A DNA stretch of 64,000 bases, taken from positions 31,082-95,081 of the forward strand of contig NZ_AQUZ01000035.1 of assembly GCF_000372465.1 (NCBI RefSeq), written 5' to 3'. The position numbers and the translations under genes are program-made. Below, in pieces: positions 7,553 to 16,202 of this stretch. The notes under the pieces are model-generated. The model saw only the letters and a list, made by a program, of their open reading frames with translations. It made no database searches and was not told the DNA's origin. This DNA comes from Kribbella catacumbae DSM 19601. Its GTDB lineage: Bacteria > Actinomycetota > Actinomycetes > Propionibacteriales > Kribbellaceae. The first letter of the stretch is position 1. Each line of letters opens with the position of its first letter.

Positions 7553-8142
7553 CAGCCGGCCTCCTCGGCCTTGCGAATCGCCTCGATGCGGCTGCGAGCG
7601 CCGGTCTTGGTCAGGATGTGCGACAGGTAGTTGCGGACCGTCCCCGCGCTCAGGCAGAGCTTGTGCGCGATCTCCTGCGCCGTGGCACCGGTCGTCAGCA
7701 TCCGTAGTACCTCGCACTCCCGCTCGGTGAGCGGATTCTGCTTGGCGTGCAGTGCCGTCATCGCCAACTCGAGGTCGAGCACCGGCCGGCCGTGCGCGAG
7801 CTGCCTGACCGCGACCACCAGCTCGTCCGGTGATGCGTCCGTGGCGATCAGCCCGACCCTCGGTGCCAGCCGGGCCAGCGCGAGGTTGGCCCCGACCGCG
7901 TCGCCCCGGTCGACCAGGATGAGCATCCTGGACTGTTGCCGGCTGACTTCCTCGATCCCCATCTCGGCCGGCATCCGCGCTTCGACCACGACGACGTCAG
8001 GATGGACCCTGTTCAGGGCCGACAACACGTCCCTTGTCCGGCCGAACTCGGCCACCACGTGTAAATCTTCTTCTTTGGACAACACCGCGGCCAGCGCACC
8101 CCTCAGCAATGTGCCGCGGTGTCCGAGCAATATCCGGATCAC
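7546..8142 (-). CDS. LuxR-family response regulator, RamR-like, with degenerate receiver
   Basis: A 198-residue protein. Receiver-like domain (1-115) then a C-terminal LuxR helix-turn-helix ('PLTERECEVLRMLTTGATAQEIAHKLCLSAGTVRNYLSHILTKTGARSRIEAIRKAEEAGWI'). This ending is typical of RamR/AmfR and DesR regulators. The receiver lacks the acidic pair near its N-terminus (here H-R in 'ILLGHRGTLLRG') and has Glu instead of the phospho-acceptor Asp ('DVVVVEARMP'), so it is probably phosphorylation-independent. GTG start at 8142 with a GGGGGGAG ribosome site 8 bases upstream. Next to the lanthipeptide gene, it is the natural candidate for its activator. Confidence 0.85.
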   Translation of the reverse strand: MIRILLGHRGTLLRGALAAVLSKEEDLHVVAEFGRTRDVLSALNRVHPDVVVVEARMPAEMGIEEVSRQQSRMLILVDRGDAVGANLALARLAPRVGLIATDASPDELVVAVRQLAHGRPVLDLELAMTALHAKQNPLTERECEVLRMLTTGATAQEIAHKLCLSAGTVRNYLSHILTKTGARSRIEAIRKAEEAGWI

Positions 8143-8226
8143 CGCCCCGCTCCCCCCTGCGACAGGTTCCCAGGCCTCACCCCCAGAACCCGGTTCCCCC
8201 CATCCTGAAGGGGATCCGCCGGGTTG

Positions 8227-9387
8227 TCACCCCGGAGCGAGTCCCCGAAAAAATGCGCGAATATCGGCGACCAGGAGTTCCGGTTCTTCCAGCGCGGGGA
8301 AATGGCCGCCCCGGGCGAATTCAGTCCAGCGAACGATGTTGTTCGTCATTTCCGCGACCTGTCGCAGCGGGATGAAGTTGTCCTCGGGGAAATCCGCGAG
8401 CGCCGTCGGCGTGCCGGACCGCTCGATCGGCTGACCCCAGTACGCAGCGTGGGCCCGTTCGTAGTAGATCCGCGCCGACGATCCCGCCGTACGGGTCAGC
8501 CAGTAGAGCGTCACGTTGGTGAGCAGGTGGTCGCGGTCGATCGGCGTGCTGCCCGACCACTCCTCGAACTTCTCCGCGATCCAGGCCAGCTGACCGACCG
8601 GTGAGTCCGTCAGCGCGTAGGCCAGCGTCTGCGGCCGGGTCGACTGCAGGTCGGCGTACCCCTGCGAGTCCTTCAGCCAGGCCTCGTACCGGCGCCACGA
8701 CGCCCAGGTGCGCTCACGCTCGGCCGGAGCCAGCGGCGCGAGCTCCTCCTCAGTCGGCTCCGAGGTCGCTCCCCCACCCGGGATCAGGTTGAGGTGTACG
8801 CCGATGACGCGCTCGGGGTGGAGCCGCCCGTGCTCCCGCGAGATCGCCGCACCCCAGTCACCACCCTGTACGCCGTACCGGGCGTAGCCGAGTCGCTTCA
8901 TCAGCTCGGCGAAGGCGCGGGCGACCCGCTCGTACTCCCAGCCGGTCTCCGTGGTCGGACCCGACAGCGTGAAGCCGGGGATGCTCGGGAGCACCAGGTG
9001 GAAAGCGTCGGCCGGGTCGCCGCCGTACGCGCTCGGATCGGTCAGCGGGCCCGCGATCTCCTGGAACTCGACGATCGAGCCGGGCCAGCCGTGGGTGATG
9101 AGCAGCGGCGTCGCGTCGGGCTCGGGCGAGCGCATGTGGGCGAAGTGCACCCTGGTGCCGTCGATCGTGGTGGTGAACTGCTCCCACTCGTTGAGCCGCG
9201 CTTCAGCCTCGCGCCAGTCGTACTCATGACGCCAGTAGTGCACGAGATCCTGCAGATACTTCAGCGGTACGCCGTACGCCCACCCGACGCCGGGCAGCTC
9301 GTCCGGCCACCGAGTCAGGTCGAGGCGGGCGTGAAGGTCGTCCAGCTCGGCCTGCGGGACGTCTAGCCGGAACGGTTCGAGGCTCAT
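8227..9387 (-). CDS. Epoxide hydrolase, EHN-domain type
   Basis: A 386-residue alpha/beta hydrolase with the epoxide-hydrolase N-terminal (EHN) domain: 'MSLEPFRLDVPQAELDDLHARLDLTRWPDEL' and 'VPLKYLQDLVHYWRHEYDWREAEARLNEWEQF'. The hydrolase core has the oxyanion 'THGWPGS', the nucleophile elbow 'VQGGDWGA' (Asp nucleophile), and the His region 'RGGHFPALEEPELL'. It would open epoxides to diols in the cytoplasm; natural substrate unknown. ATG at 9387 has GGAGGG upstream on its strand; a TTG/GTG-extended start is less likely. Stands alone between the RamR-like gene and a small membrane protein gene. Confidence 0.9.
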   Translation of the reverse strand: MSLEPFRLDVPQAELDDLHARLDLTRWPDELPGVGWAYGVPLKYLQDLVHYWRHEYDWREAEARLNEWEQFTTTIDGTRVHFAHMRSPEPDATPLLITHGWPGSIVEFQEIAGPLTDPSAYGGDPADAFHLVLPSIPGFTLSGPTTETGWEYERVARAFAELMKRLGYARYGVQGGDWGAAISREHGRLHPERVIGVHLNLIPGGGATSEPTEEELAPLAPAERERTWASWRRYEAWLKDSQGYADLQSTRPQTLAYALTDSPVGQLAWIAEKFEEWSGSTPIDRDHLLTNVTLYWLTRTAGSSARIYYERAHAAYWGQPIERSGTPTALADFPEDNFIPLRQVAEMTNNIVRWTEFARGGHFPALEEPELLVADIRAFFRGLAPG

Positions 9388-9427
9388 GGCAGCACCCTCC
9401 AGCACGGCGTCCGGTCCCGCACCTGGG

Positions 9428-9688
9428 TTATGCCGCGACGCGGTCGCGCACCACCTTGACGGTGAGGGCGGCGGCCAGGCACAGCCCGCCGGCCACCAGG
9501 ATCAGCGTGACGAGCGTGCCCGAACTGTTCAGGCGGCCGTCGCAGGCCATCGGGGTGATGCCACCGGCCGGCTGGAACACCGAACCGCAGTCGGCGCCGC
9601 TGGCCGAGACCGAGCGGAAGCCGAGAGCCACCCCGCCGAGCAGCAGAGCCACCCCGGCGATGATCAGAATCTTGTTCACCGTCGTCAT
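9428..9688 (-). CDS. Small membrane protein with two helices and two extracytoplasmic Cys
   Basis: About 86 residues from the ATG at 9688 ('MTTVNKILIIAGVALLLGG...'). Two hydrophobic segments flank a loop containing 'GADCGSVFQPAGGITPMACDGRL', whose two Cys may form a disulfide outside the membrane. No family recognised. The frame is open further upstream to an ATG at 9772, but those extra residues are low-complexity; GGGAG about 11 bases before 9688 favours the shorter form. Confidence 0.6.
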   Translation of the reverse strand: MTTVNKILIIAGVALLLGGVALGFRSVSASGADCGSVFQPAGGITPMACDGRLNSSGTLVTLILVAGGLCLAAALTVKVVRDRVAA

Positions 9689-9937
9689 CGCGACACCGGC
9701 TCCCACGGGCATGTCGACGACACGACCCGACTGCCCCGTTGCACTTCGCTCACTCCTGACTTCGACCGACATCTCTGCAGAACTTACGGTTCATTGAGCG
9801 GTGAACCACATCTACAGAGCCGTCAGCAGCGAATCTTCACACAGTCCTTACTCAGGACATACTTCCACGTGACGATGGTCTCAGAGCGCGCGACAGCCGG
9901 TGACACTGGCATCACAGTGCCACCGGCCGTGGGCGGT

Positions 9938-12784
9938 TCAGAACCCGCCCGAGGTGGTCCCTCCACTGCCCGTCGCGGGGGTCGTGAACGAGAGGTTCGG
10001 ATCCGGGCCCCACTGGTCGGCGGTCGCCGGATAGTTCGCTTCCTGGCGTTTGATGCACTTCCATTCAACGGTTGTGCCGGGCGGCAGGTTACTGATGGTT
10101 CCGGTCCAGGTCGGATAACTCGTCGGCGCCAGCTTCACCGCGCTCGCCACCGACCAGGCGCCAAGCTGCGGCGCGCTGCCGACGGCATACACGGACTGTC
10201 CGGCCGTTGTCGTGCCGTTGGCGCAGCTGAACGTCTTCGAGACGACGGCCTGGCCGAGCGTGTAGACGAACGTCTTGGCGGCGCTCGTCGCCAGCGAGGC
10301 CGACTTGGCCACGACCAGGTTGCCGCCGGCGTTGTACCAGCCGCTCGCGGCCGCGTCGAAGGCCGCCTTGTTCGCGTACTGCGTCAGCGCGGTGCCGTTG
10401 AGCGTGACGCCCGACGCCTGCGTGTCGGCGACCAGCTCGACCACGTTCTGCCTCGACGCCGGTGCTCCCGTGTAGGTCCCCGACGATGCGGCGATGCCGA
10501 CGGTCGCGGTACTGCCCGACCGCGACTGGGTCAGGTCCGTCGTCCGCTTGGCCCCGGTCTGGTAGCCGACGGTCGAGCCGTCGTCCTCGGCCAGCGTGAA
10601 CGAAGAGGCCGTGGTGTCGGAGTACACCCGGGCGACCAGCTCGTTGCGCGTCGTACCGTCGGCTCGTTTGCCGACCACATTCATCGTCTGGTCGTCGACG
10701 TGCATCTTCGGGATGATCGCGCCGGCCCGGGCGTAGGCGGGCAGCTGGAACTTGCCGTTGCGCCACAGCGGCACGTCGGTCAGGTTCTGGCCGGTGCTGA
10801 CCGTCTTGCTGTTGGTGTAGTAGTCGAACCAGGTCCCGGCCGGCAGGTAGACGTCGCGTTTGCGCTGGTTCGCCCCGGCCGCGACCCCGACCAGCAGGTC
10901 CTTGCCGATCAGCTTCTCGTGACCGGTCTCCCGCACATTCGGGTCGTTCTGGTACTGGTAGACCAGCGGCGGGATCAGCGGTTCGCCGGTCGTGTGCGCG
11001 CGATGCGCGAGCGAGTAGTAGTACGGCGTGAGCTCGTACCGCTGACGCAGGTTGGCCAGGTTGCTCGGTACGTCGCCGATCGAGTCGGGTGAGGTCTCCG
11101 CGCAGTTGCAGAGGTTCTCGGTGTGCGGCCGGATCGGGACGTCGAACCAGGACGAGTTCGCGAACCACTGGGTGTAGAGCTCGTTCAGGTCGGTGTTGAG
11201 CATCTCGCGCCGAAAGCCGCCGATGTCGGAGCCGAAATAGTCGATGCCGGACATCGACATGTGCATTTGGACGTTCTGCTGCGCAGCGAGTGCCGTGAGC
11301 TTCGAGCCGATGTCGCCGGACCACATCGCAGTACCGGTGCGCTGGATGCCGCCGGCTGCTGATCGGGCGAGCATGAACGGCCGCTGCTGTACTGCGTTGT
11401 CCGTGTAGCCCTTGGCGATGCCGCGAGCCCATTCCAGGTTGTAGAGGTTGTGGTAGTCGGAGTGTGCGTGCTTGCCCGGGAGCAGGCCGGCGGTCCAGTC
11501 GTTGGCGTCGTACATCTCGGGCTCGCCGAGGTCGAGCCAGTGGCCCATCACGCCATCGGTGATCAGCGGCTGGCGCTGGGTGTTGTGCCATTGCGTGCTG
11601 GCGGCGGGCTGGGTCCAGTCGAGCATGCCGCCGCGACCCCACCAGTCGTTCCCGGTCAGGTACGCCGGGTTGCAACTCGAGCAGCCGGCTCGGATCAGGT
11701 AGCCCGCATTGGCCATCGTGGTGTGTTCCGGCAGGTTCTTGCCGACGTACGACTCCTCGATCGTCATCGCGCCGACGCCGTTGGTGTTCTTGTACGCCGC
11801 GAGCTTGGTCGCCGGGTTGGGGAAGTTGACCGGGTCCCATTCCAGCGTGCCCATCCGGGTGTTGTCCGAGCCGGCCGTGACGCCGCCGAACCAGTTCACG
11901 TCGAGCATCACGCCGTCGGTCGGGAACTTGTTAGCGCGCAGCCCATTGAGGGTGGCGTCGATCTCCGACCAGTTGTCGTAGCCGTACTCCGACATCCACA
12001 GGCCGAACGCCTTCTTCGGCGGGACCGGCGGGCGACCCGTCAGCTCCAGGTAGTCCTTGCGGAGATCGGGCAGGTCGGGACCGCTCATCACGTACCAGCG
12101 AAGCTGGTCGCCGAAGGTGTCCATCGTCCACGGATCGCCGGTCAGGTCCCACTGCTGCTTGTAGACCTGGTCGACGAACATGCCGTAGTTCGTGGTGTTG
12201 GCACCGACCGCGAACAGCACCGGGATCTGCGCGTTGCCGACCGGGCCGTTGTCCGTGTCGTAGAGCATCGCGTTGCCATAGGTGCCGCCCGTGCGCTGCC
12301 GGCCGACCCAGTCGCCGTCGGCGCTACCGCCCATGAAGAACTGCTCGCCGAGTCCGTAGGCGTTCTGCATGGACGACTTGGTGAAGCTCAGGCCTTTCCA
12401 CGCCTGGCCGAGATTGCGCGGGCAGGTGGTGTTGAGCAGCAGTTGCGGCGTGCGGGTGGTGTCGGTGACCGTCGCGCACAGCGTGGACGTGTTGACATCC
12501 ACCTTGATGCCCGGCGTCGTCAGCACCCCGCCAACCTGACTAAGGCTGGTCGGCCCGGGGTAGTCGGCCTTGGCGATCTGCGTGGTGGTGAAGACCGGCG
12601 AGCCGGTGCCGGGACCGCTGCCCGCACCCATCTCGAAGTGGACCAGGTCGTTGTCGAGGAACTCAACCACGAGGTAGTTGCCCCCGGCAGCGAACTGGAC
12701 TCTCTGCACCGCCGCGTTTGCCGTTGCGGTAGGCAACACAACCAAGAGCGGAAGAAGTAGCAGGAATGCTGCGAGACGTTTCAT
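9938..12784 (-). CDS. Secreted GH31 6-alpha-glucosyltransferase with C-terminal CBM20 (CNN synthesis)
   Basis: A 948-residue secreted enzyme (signal peptide 'MKRLAAFLLLLPLLVVLPTATANA'). The GH31 catalytic domain has nucleophile D418 in 'GHWLDLGEPE' and acid/base D491 in 'MWSGDIG'. The last ~110 residues are a starch-binding CBM20 ('SKTFSCANGTTTAGQSVYAVGSAPQLGAWSVASAVKL...'). By family and context it is the 6-alpha-glucosyltransferase that adds alpha-1,6-glucose to starch ends, making the donor for cyclic tetrasaccharide (CNN) formation. Its ATG overlaps the stop of the upstream isomaltosyltransferase gene (12781-12784), so both are made together. Assigning 6GT versus isomaltosyltransferase rests on CBM20 and on the other enzyme's similarity to the isomaltosidase at 22976. 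Confidence 0.85.
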   Translation of the reverse strand: MKRLAAFLLLLPLLVVLPTATANAAVQRVQFAAGGNYLVVEFLDNDLVHFEMGAGSGPGTGSPVFTTTQIAKADYPGPTSLSQVGGVLTTPGIKVDVNTSTLCATVTDTTRTPQLLLNTTCPRNLGQAWKGLSFTKSSMQNAYGLGEQFFMGGSADGDWVGRQRTGGTYGNAMLYDTDNGPVGNAQIPVLFAVGANTTNYGMFVDQVYKQQWDLTGDPWTMDTFGDQLRWYVMSGPDLPDLRKDYLELTGRPPVPPKKAFGLWMSEYGYDNWSEIDATLNGLRANKFPTDGVMLDVNWFGGVTAGSDNTRMGTLEWDPVNFPNPATKLAAYKNTNGVGAMTIEESYVGKNLPEHTTMANAGYLIRAGCSSCNPAYLTGNDWWGRGGMLDWTQPAASTQWHNTQRQPLITDGVMGHWLDLGEPEMYDANDWTAGLLPGKHAHSDYHNLYNLEWARGIAKGYTDNAVQQRPFMLARSAAGGIQRTGTAMWSGDIGSKLTALAAQQNVQMHMSMSGIDYFGSDIGGFRREMLNTDLNELYTQWFANSSWFDVPIRPHTENLCNCAETSPDSIGDVPSNLANLRQRYELTPYYYSLAHRAHTTGEPLIPPLVYQYQNDPNVRETGHEKLIGKDLLVGVAAGANQRKRDVYLPAGTWFDYYTNSKTVSTGQNLTDVPLWRNGKFQLPAYARAGAIIPKMHVDDQTMNVVGKRADGTTRNELVARVYSDTTASSFTLAEDDGSTVGYQTGAKRTTDLTQSRSGSTATVGIAASSGTYTGAPASRQNVVELVADTQASGVTLNGTALTQYANKAAFDAAASGWYNAGGNLVVAKSASLATSAAKTFVYTLGQAVVSKTFSCANGTTTAGQSVYAVGSAPQLGAWSVASAVKLAPTSYPTWTGTISNLPPGTTVEWKCIKRQEANYPATADQWGPDPNLSFTTPATGSGGTTSGGF

Positions 12785-15700
12785 GGACGCACCACCCCCA
12801 CGTTGTCGAGGTTGATGCCGCCGGTGCCGTAGACGACCTTCACCACGCGTTTTCCTGCGGTCAGGTTGGTTGTCAGCGTGGCTGTGCCCCAGGTGTCCCA
12901 GTTGCCGGTGCTCGGGAGGTTGACCGAGCCGACACTGACGCCGTCCACCTGGATCGTGCGGGTTGCCGTGGTCGCGGCGCCGTTGGCGTAGCGGAGCTTG
13001 ATCATGTGGCTGCCGGTGACGCTCGCGTTCGTGTCGACCTGGACCGCGTCGCCGGCCGTCTCGAACCCGTCGACGAATCCGGTGCCGGTGAAGCCCGGGT
13101 GGTCGGTGTTCGTCGTAGTACCGGTGTTGCTGCCGAACTCGGCTTCATAAGCAGCCTTGTCGACACCGTTCAGTACTACGCTCCGCGCCGCCGCGCTGGA
13201 CGCCGTCTTGACGAACGTGAGTTGTTGAACAGGATCCCAGTACCAGCCCTCGGTGGCTCCTTGTAGGGCAGCGAGCGTCGCGTGGGCCGACATTGTTGAA
13301 CCATCCTTCGACACGCTGGTCGGCTTACTGGAGGCGACCTGCAGCGTGCTCTTGGTGGCGAGCGGCGGGACGCTCACGGTGACCTGGTGACCGGCGAAGT
13401 TCTCGGTCGAGGTGACGGTGCGCGTCTGGTTCGCCGAGTCCTCGAAGTACCCGTAGCTCGTCGTGCCGGACGGATAGATGCGGAAGGCGAGGTTGGCGTA
13501 GGTGTCGACGCTGTTGCCGATGGTCCCGCCCAGCTCGTAGTTCGCGTTGAGGTTGAGCGGGACGATCGCGCCGGCCTTTGCGTAGACGGGGATGGTGCCG
13601 GTATCAGCGGTGTAGACCTTGGTACCGGCGCCCTGTGCGCGGCCGCCGTTCCAGAAGTCGTACCACTCGCCCGCCGGCAGATAGACGTTCTTGCTGGTCG
13701 CGCCCTGCGTGGTGATCGGTGCCACCAGCAACTGCCGGCCGAACATGTACTGCTGCTCCTGGGCCGCCGCGGTGGCATCCCCCGGATAGGCGACACTCAT
13801 CGCCTGCATCATCGGAAGGCCAGTGGTGGAAGCGTTCTTGGCTTCCGTGTAGAGGTACGGGATCAAGTTCATCCGGGTGTTGGCGAACTTGCGGAACTTC
13901 GGGATCACCGTGGCGTCGCCGCTGCGGGCCTGCACGTTCCACGGCGTACGGGCCTCGGAGACGCCTGGGTTCGACTTCTCCGAGTGGTACTGCATGATCG
14001 GCGAGAAGGTTGCCTGTGCCGCCGATCGGAGGTAGAGCTCGCTGCTCGGGAACGTGCCGGTGAAGCCCGCCAGATCCCAGGACCAGAACGGGATACCGGA
14101 CTGACCGGCACTCTGCCCAGCCCGAACGGCCTGCTGGAACGCGTCGAACGTTGAGGCCTGGTCGCCGGCCCAGAAGATCGAGTTGGCCTGCGCACCCGAC
14201 GTACCGCCGCGGCTGAACAGCGTGCCCTGCGAACCGGTCTTGGTCTCGACGAAGTCCTTGTAGGCGCGGGTGTACTCGTTCGGGTAGGCGTTGTGCAGCT
14301 CGTCGCCCTTGCGGCCGCTGCTGCTGGTCACGTTGCGGCCGAAGACCGCCTCGCTGCCGTCGGTCTTCAGTCCGTCGATCCCGATGTCGTCGAACAGGTA
14401 GGACCGCTTGCTCATCCACCAGTTGGTGGCTGCGGTGTTGGTGAAGTCCGGCACGGTGCTGTTGCCGAACCACTGACCAGACGGGACCCGGTATGGACCG
14501 CCCGCGCCGTCGCCGAGAACGTAGCCCTGGGCAACGGCATAGTCACGGTCGTTGACATGTTGCTGTGGCGCTGTCGGTGGATTCGTGTCGAAGTCCTGTT
14601 TCAGCACCGGGATCTGCCAGAGAATCATCTTGATGTTCTGGTTGTGTGCCGCGGTGACCATCGCCTTCGGGTTCGACCACGCGCTGCCCGCGGGGAAGGT
14701 CAGGTCGCTGTAGGCGAGGGCCTGGCCGCCCGGCTTCGGCGTGTACGTCGCGCCGTGCCACAGGTAGAAGGTGGCCTCGTCCGCCCACTGCTCGAGCACC
14801 ATCGCGCTGTGCGGGATGTTGTTCGAGGTGACGTTCGCGAGTTCGGCATTCACCTCGGTCTGCGTGTTCCACTCGTTCGCGGACATCCACAGCCCGAACG
14901 ACCATTTCGGCGGCAGCTTCGGCCTGGCCGTGGTCGCGGTGTACTGGTCGAGCATCTCGGCGCGCGTGCCGGTGAAGAAGTAGTAGTCGACCGTCGAGTT
15001 GAGCGCGCCACCGGTGTCGACGGTGAAGCCGGCCATGTCACTCAAGTGGGTGCCGAGGTTGAACACGGAGTAGCGGGTGCTGGGCACGTAGATGCCGTAG
15101 CCGGCGGAGTTCGTGAAGAAGGGGACGCTGAGGTAGGTGCGAGCTGTGGGGCCCTGGTCCTGGTACTGGTTGTAGACGTAGTTGTGAACGTCCTTGCCAC
15201 GTTGGTTCAGCGCGTCGTACCGCTCGCCCAGTCCTTCGAAACGTTCACCCACGGGTGAGAGCCAGTGGTCCTCGACCTTCGTCACCGTCGTACTGCCGTC
15301 ACTAGCCCAGCCGGTGTTGCGGAAGGCGGTCGGGTCGTACTGTCTGGCGATGAGCGTCGTGCCGTCGCCCTTGTAGACAGCGACGCGGTATGGCGACTTC
15401 TGGATCTTGAGAACCACTTTGGTCGTGGCGATCTGCAAGGTGCCCGCGCTGTCGGTCACCGTGTACGCCGAGGAGCCGGTGATGTTGAGTCCGCTGCCCG
15501 TCGGGGCGACCTGCACGTGGAAGCGGTCGGTCGCGGGGAACGCGAACCGGACCTTCGGGGTGAAGCTGCCGGCGGTGTCGCCGGTCGTCACGTCGACGCT
15601 GGTGCCGTTGTTGACGAAACCTGAGACGTTGCCCGTACCGGAGTACGAAGTGACTGCGAAGGAGAACGGGCCGGTGGTCTTCTGGTTGGCGCCGTCGACG

Positions 15701-16092
15701 TCGGCGTTGACGGTGTAGGTGATCTTGTCGCCGCGGGCGAAGGTGCCGAGCGGGACCTTCCAGTACGTGTTGTTGCCGCTGTTGTAGTCGAACGCGGCAC
15801 CGACGGGCGTCTGGTTGACGCCGTTCTTGGTCCAGGTGATCCAGACCGTCTGCCCTGGTGAGATCGGCCAGGTGGTGGCCTTGACCTCGACGGCCTGGCC
15901 GGCCATCGGGTCGCGGGGTGCGCGCTCGGTCAGGGCGGTGTTGTAAAGCTCGTCGGCGCCGTACGGGGCGTGGAAGACGCCGGTCAGCATGCCGGCGAAA
16001 GCAGGTGTGGGGGTGAACTGGAAGATGACCGCTGCGAGCACCAGGAGCGCAGCGACCCACCGCCTTCGCGGCGGTGTCAGGGCATACCTCAT
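12781..16092 (-). CDS. Secreted GH31 3-alpha-isomaltosyltransferase with C-terminal CBM35-like domain
   Basis: 1103 residues, signal peptide ending near 'TPAFA'. An N-terminal beta-sandwich (about 35-150) resembles a starch-associated module. The GH31 core has 'WSFGLWMSANEW', nucleophile D578 in 'GLKTDGSE' and acid/base D644 in 'FWAGDQAST'. The C-terminal ~130 residues ('HPGFTGTGFVDGFETAGDAVQVDTNASVTGSHMIKLRYANGA...') are CBM35-like. The catalytic motifs closely match those of the intracellular 1,3-alpha-isomaltosidase in this locus (KTDGGE, FWAGDED), consistent with both handling alpha-1,3-linked isomaltosyl groups. Expected reaction: transfer and cyclisation of isomaltosyl units to CNN outside the cell. 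Coupled to the 6GT gene downstream. Confidence 0.85.
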   Translation of the reverse strand: MRYALTPPRRRWVAALLVLAAVIFQFTPTPAFAGMLTGVFHAPYGADELYNTALTERAPRDPMAGQAVEVKATTWPISPGQTVWITWTKNGVNQTPVGAAFDYNSGNNTYWKVPLGTFARGDKITYTVNADVDGANQKTTGPFSFAVTSYSGTGNVSGFVNNGTSVDVTTGDTAGSFTPKVRFAFPATDRFHVQVAPTGSGLNITGSSAYTVTDSAGTLQIATTKVVLKIQKSPYRVAVYKGDGTTLIARQYDPTAFRNTGWASDGSTTVTKVEDHWLSPVGERFEGLGERYDALNQRGKDVHNYVYNQYQDQGPTARTYLSVPFFTNSAGYGIYVPSTRYSVFNLGTHLSDMAGFTVDTGGALNSTVDYYFFTGTRAEMLDQYTATTARPKLPPKWSFGLWMSANEWNTQTEVNAELANVTSNNIPHSAMVLEQWADEATFYLWHGATYTPKPGGQALAYSDLTFPAGSAWSNPKAMVTAAHNQNIKMILWQIPVLKQDFDTNPPTAPQQHVNDRDYAVAQGYVLGDGAGGPYRVPSGQWFGNSTVPDFTNTAATNWWMSKRSYLFDDIGIDGLKTDGSEAVFGRNVTSSSGRKGDELHNAYPNEYTRAYKDFVETKTGSQGTLFSRGGTSGAQANSIFWAGDQASTFDAFQQAVRAGQSAGQSGIPFWSWDLAGFTGTFPSSELYLRSAAQATFSPIMQYHSEKSNPGVSEARTPWNVQARSGDATVIPKFRKFANTRMNLIPYLYTEAKNASTTGLPMMQAMSVAYPGDATAAAQEQQYMFGRQLLVAPITTQGATSKNVYLPAGEWYDFWNGGRAQGAGTKVYTADTGTIPVYAKAGAIVPLNLNANYELGGTIGNSVDTYANLAFRIYPSGTTSYGYFEDSANQTRTVTSTENFAGHQVTVSVPPLATKSTLQVASSKPTSVSKDGSTMSAHATLAALQGATEGWYWDPVQQLTFVKTASSAAARSVVLNGVDKAAYEAEFGSNTGTTTNTDHPGFTGTGFVDGFETAGDAVQVDTNASVTGSHMIKLRYANGAATTATRTIQVDGVSVGSVNLPSTGNWDTWGTATLTTNLTAGKRVVKVVYGTGGINLDNVGVVRP

Positions 16093-16160
16093 CTACGGCC
16101 TCACGTCTCTCCGGCCGGGACAGCCGGTGCGGTCGGCGCCGGAGGAGCCCGGTCGGCCGA

Positions 16161-16202
16161 CGGAAGGTGGTGTGTGGTCAGGCGGAAGGTGGTGTGGTCA
16201 GG
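16161..16202. repeat. Two tandem ~20-bp repeats at the ROK gene stop
   Basis: CGGAAGGTGGTG(TG)TGGTCAGG occurs at 16161-16182 and, two bases shorter, at 16183-16202. The second copy contains the stop codon of the ROK gene (16198-16200). The 105-bp gap to the isomaltosyltransferase start contains nothing else obvious. Confidence 0.6.
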
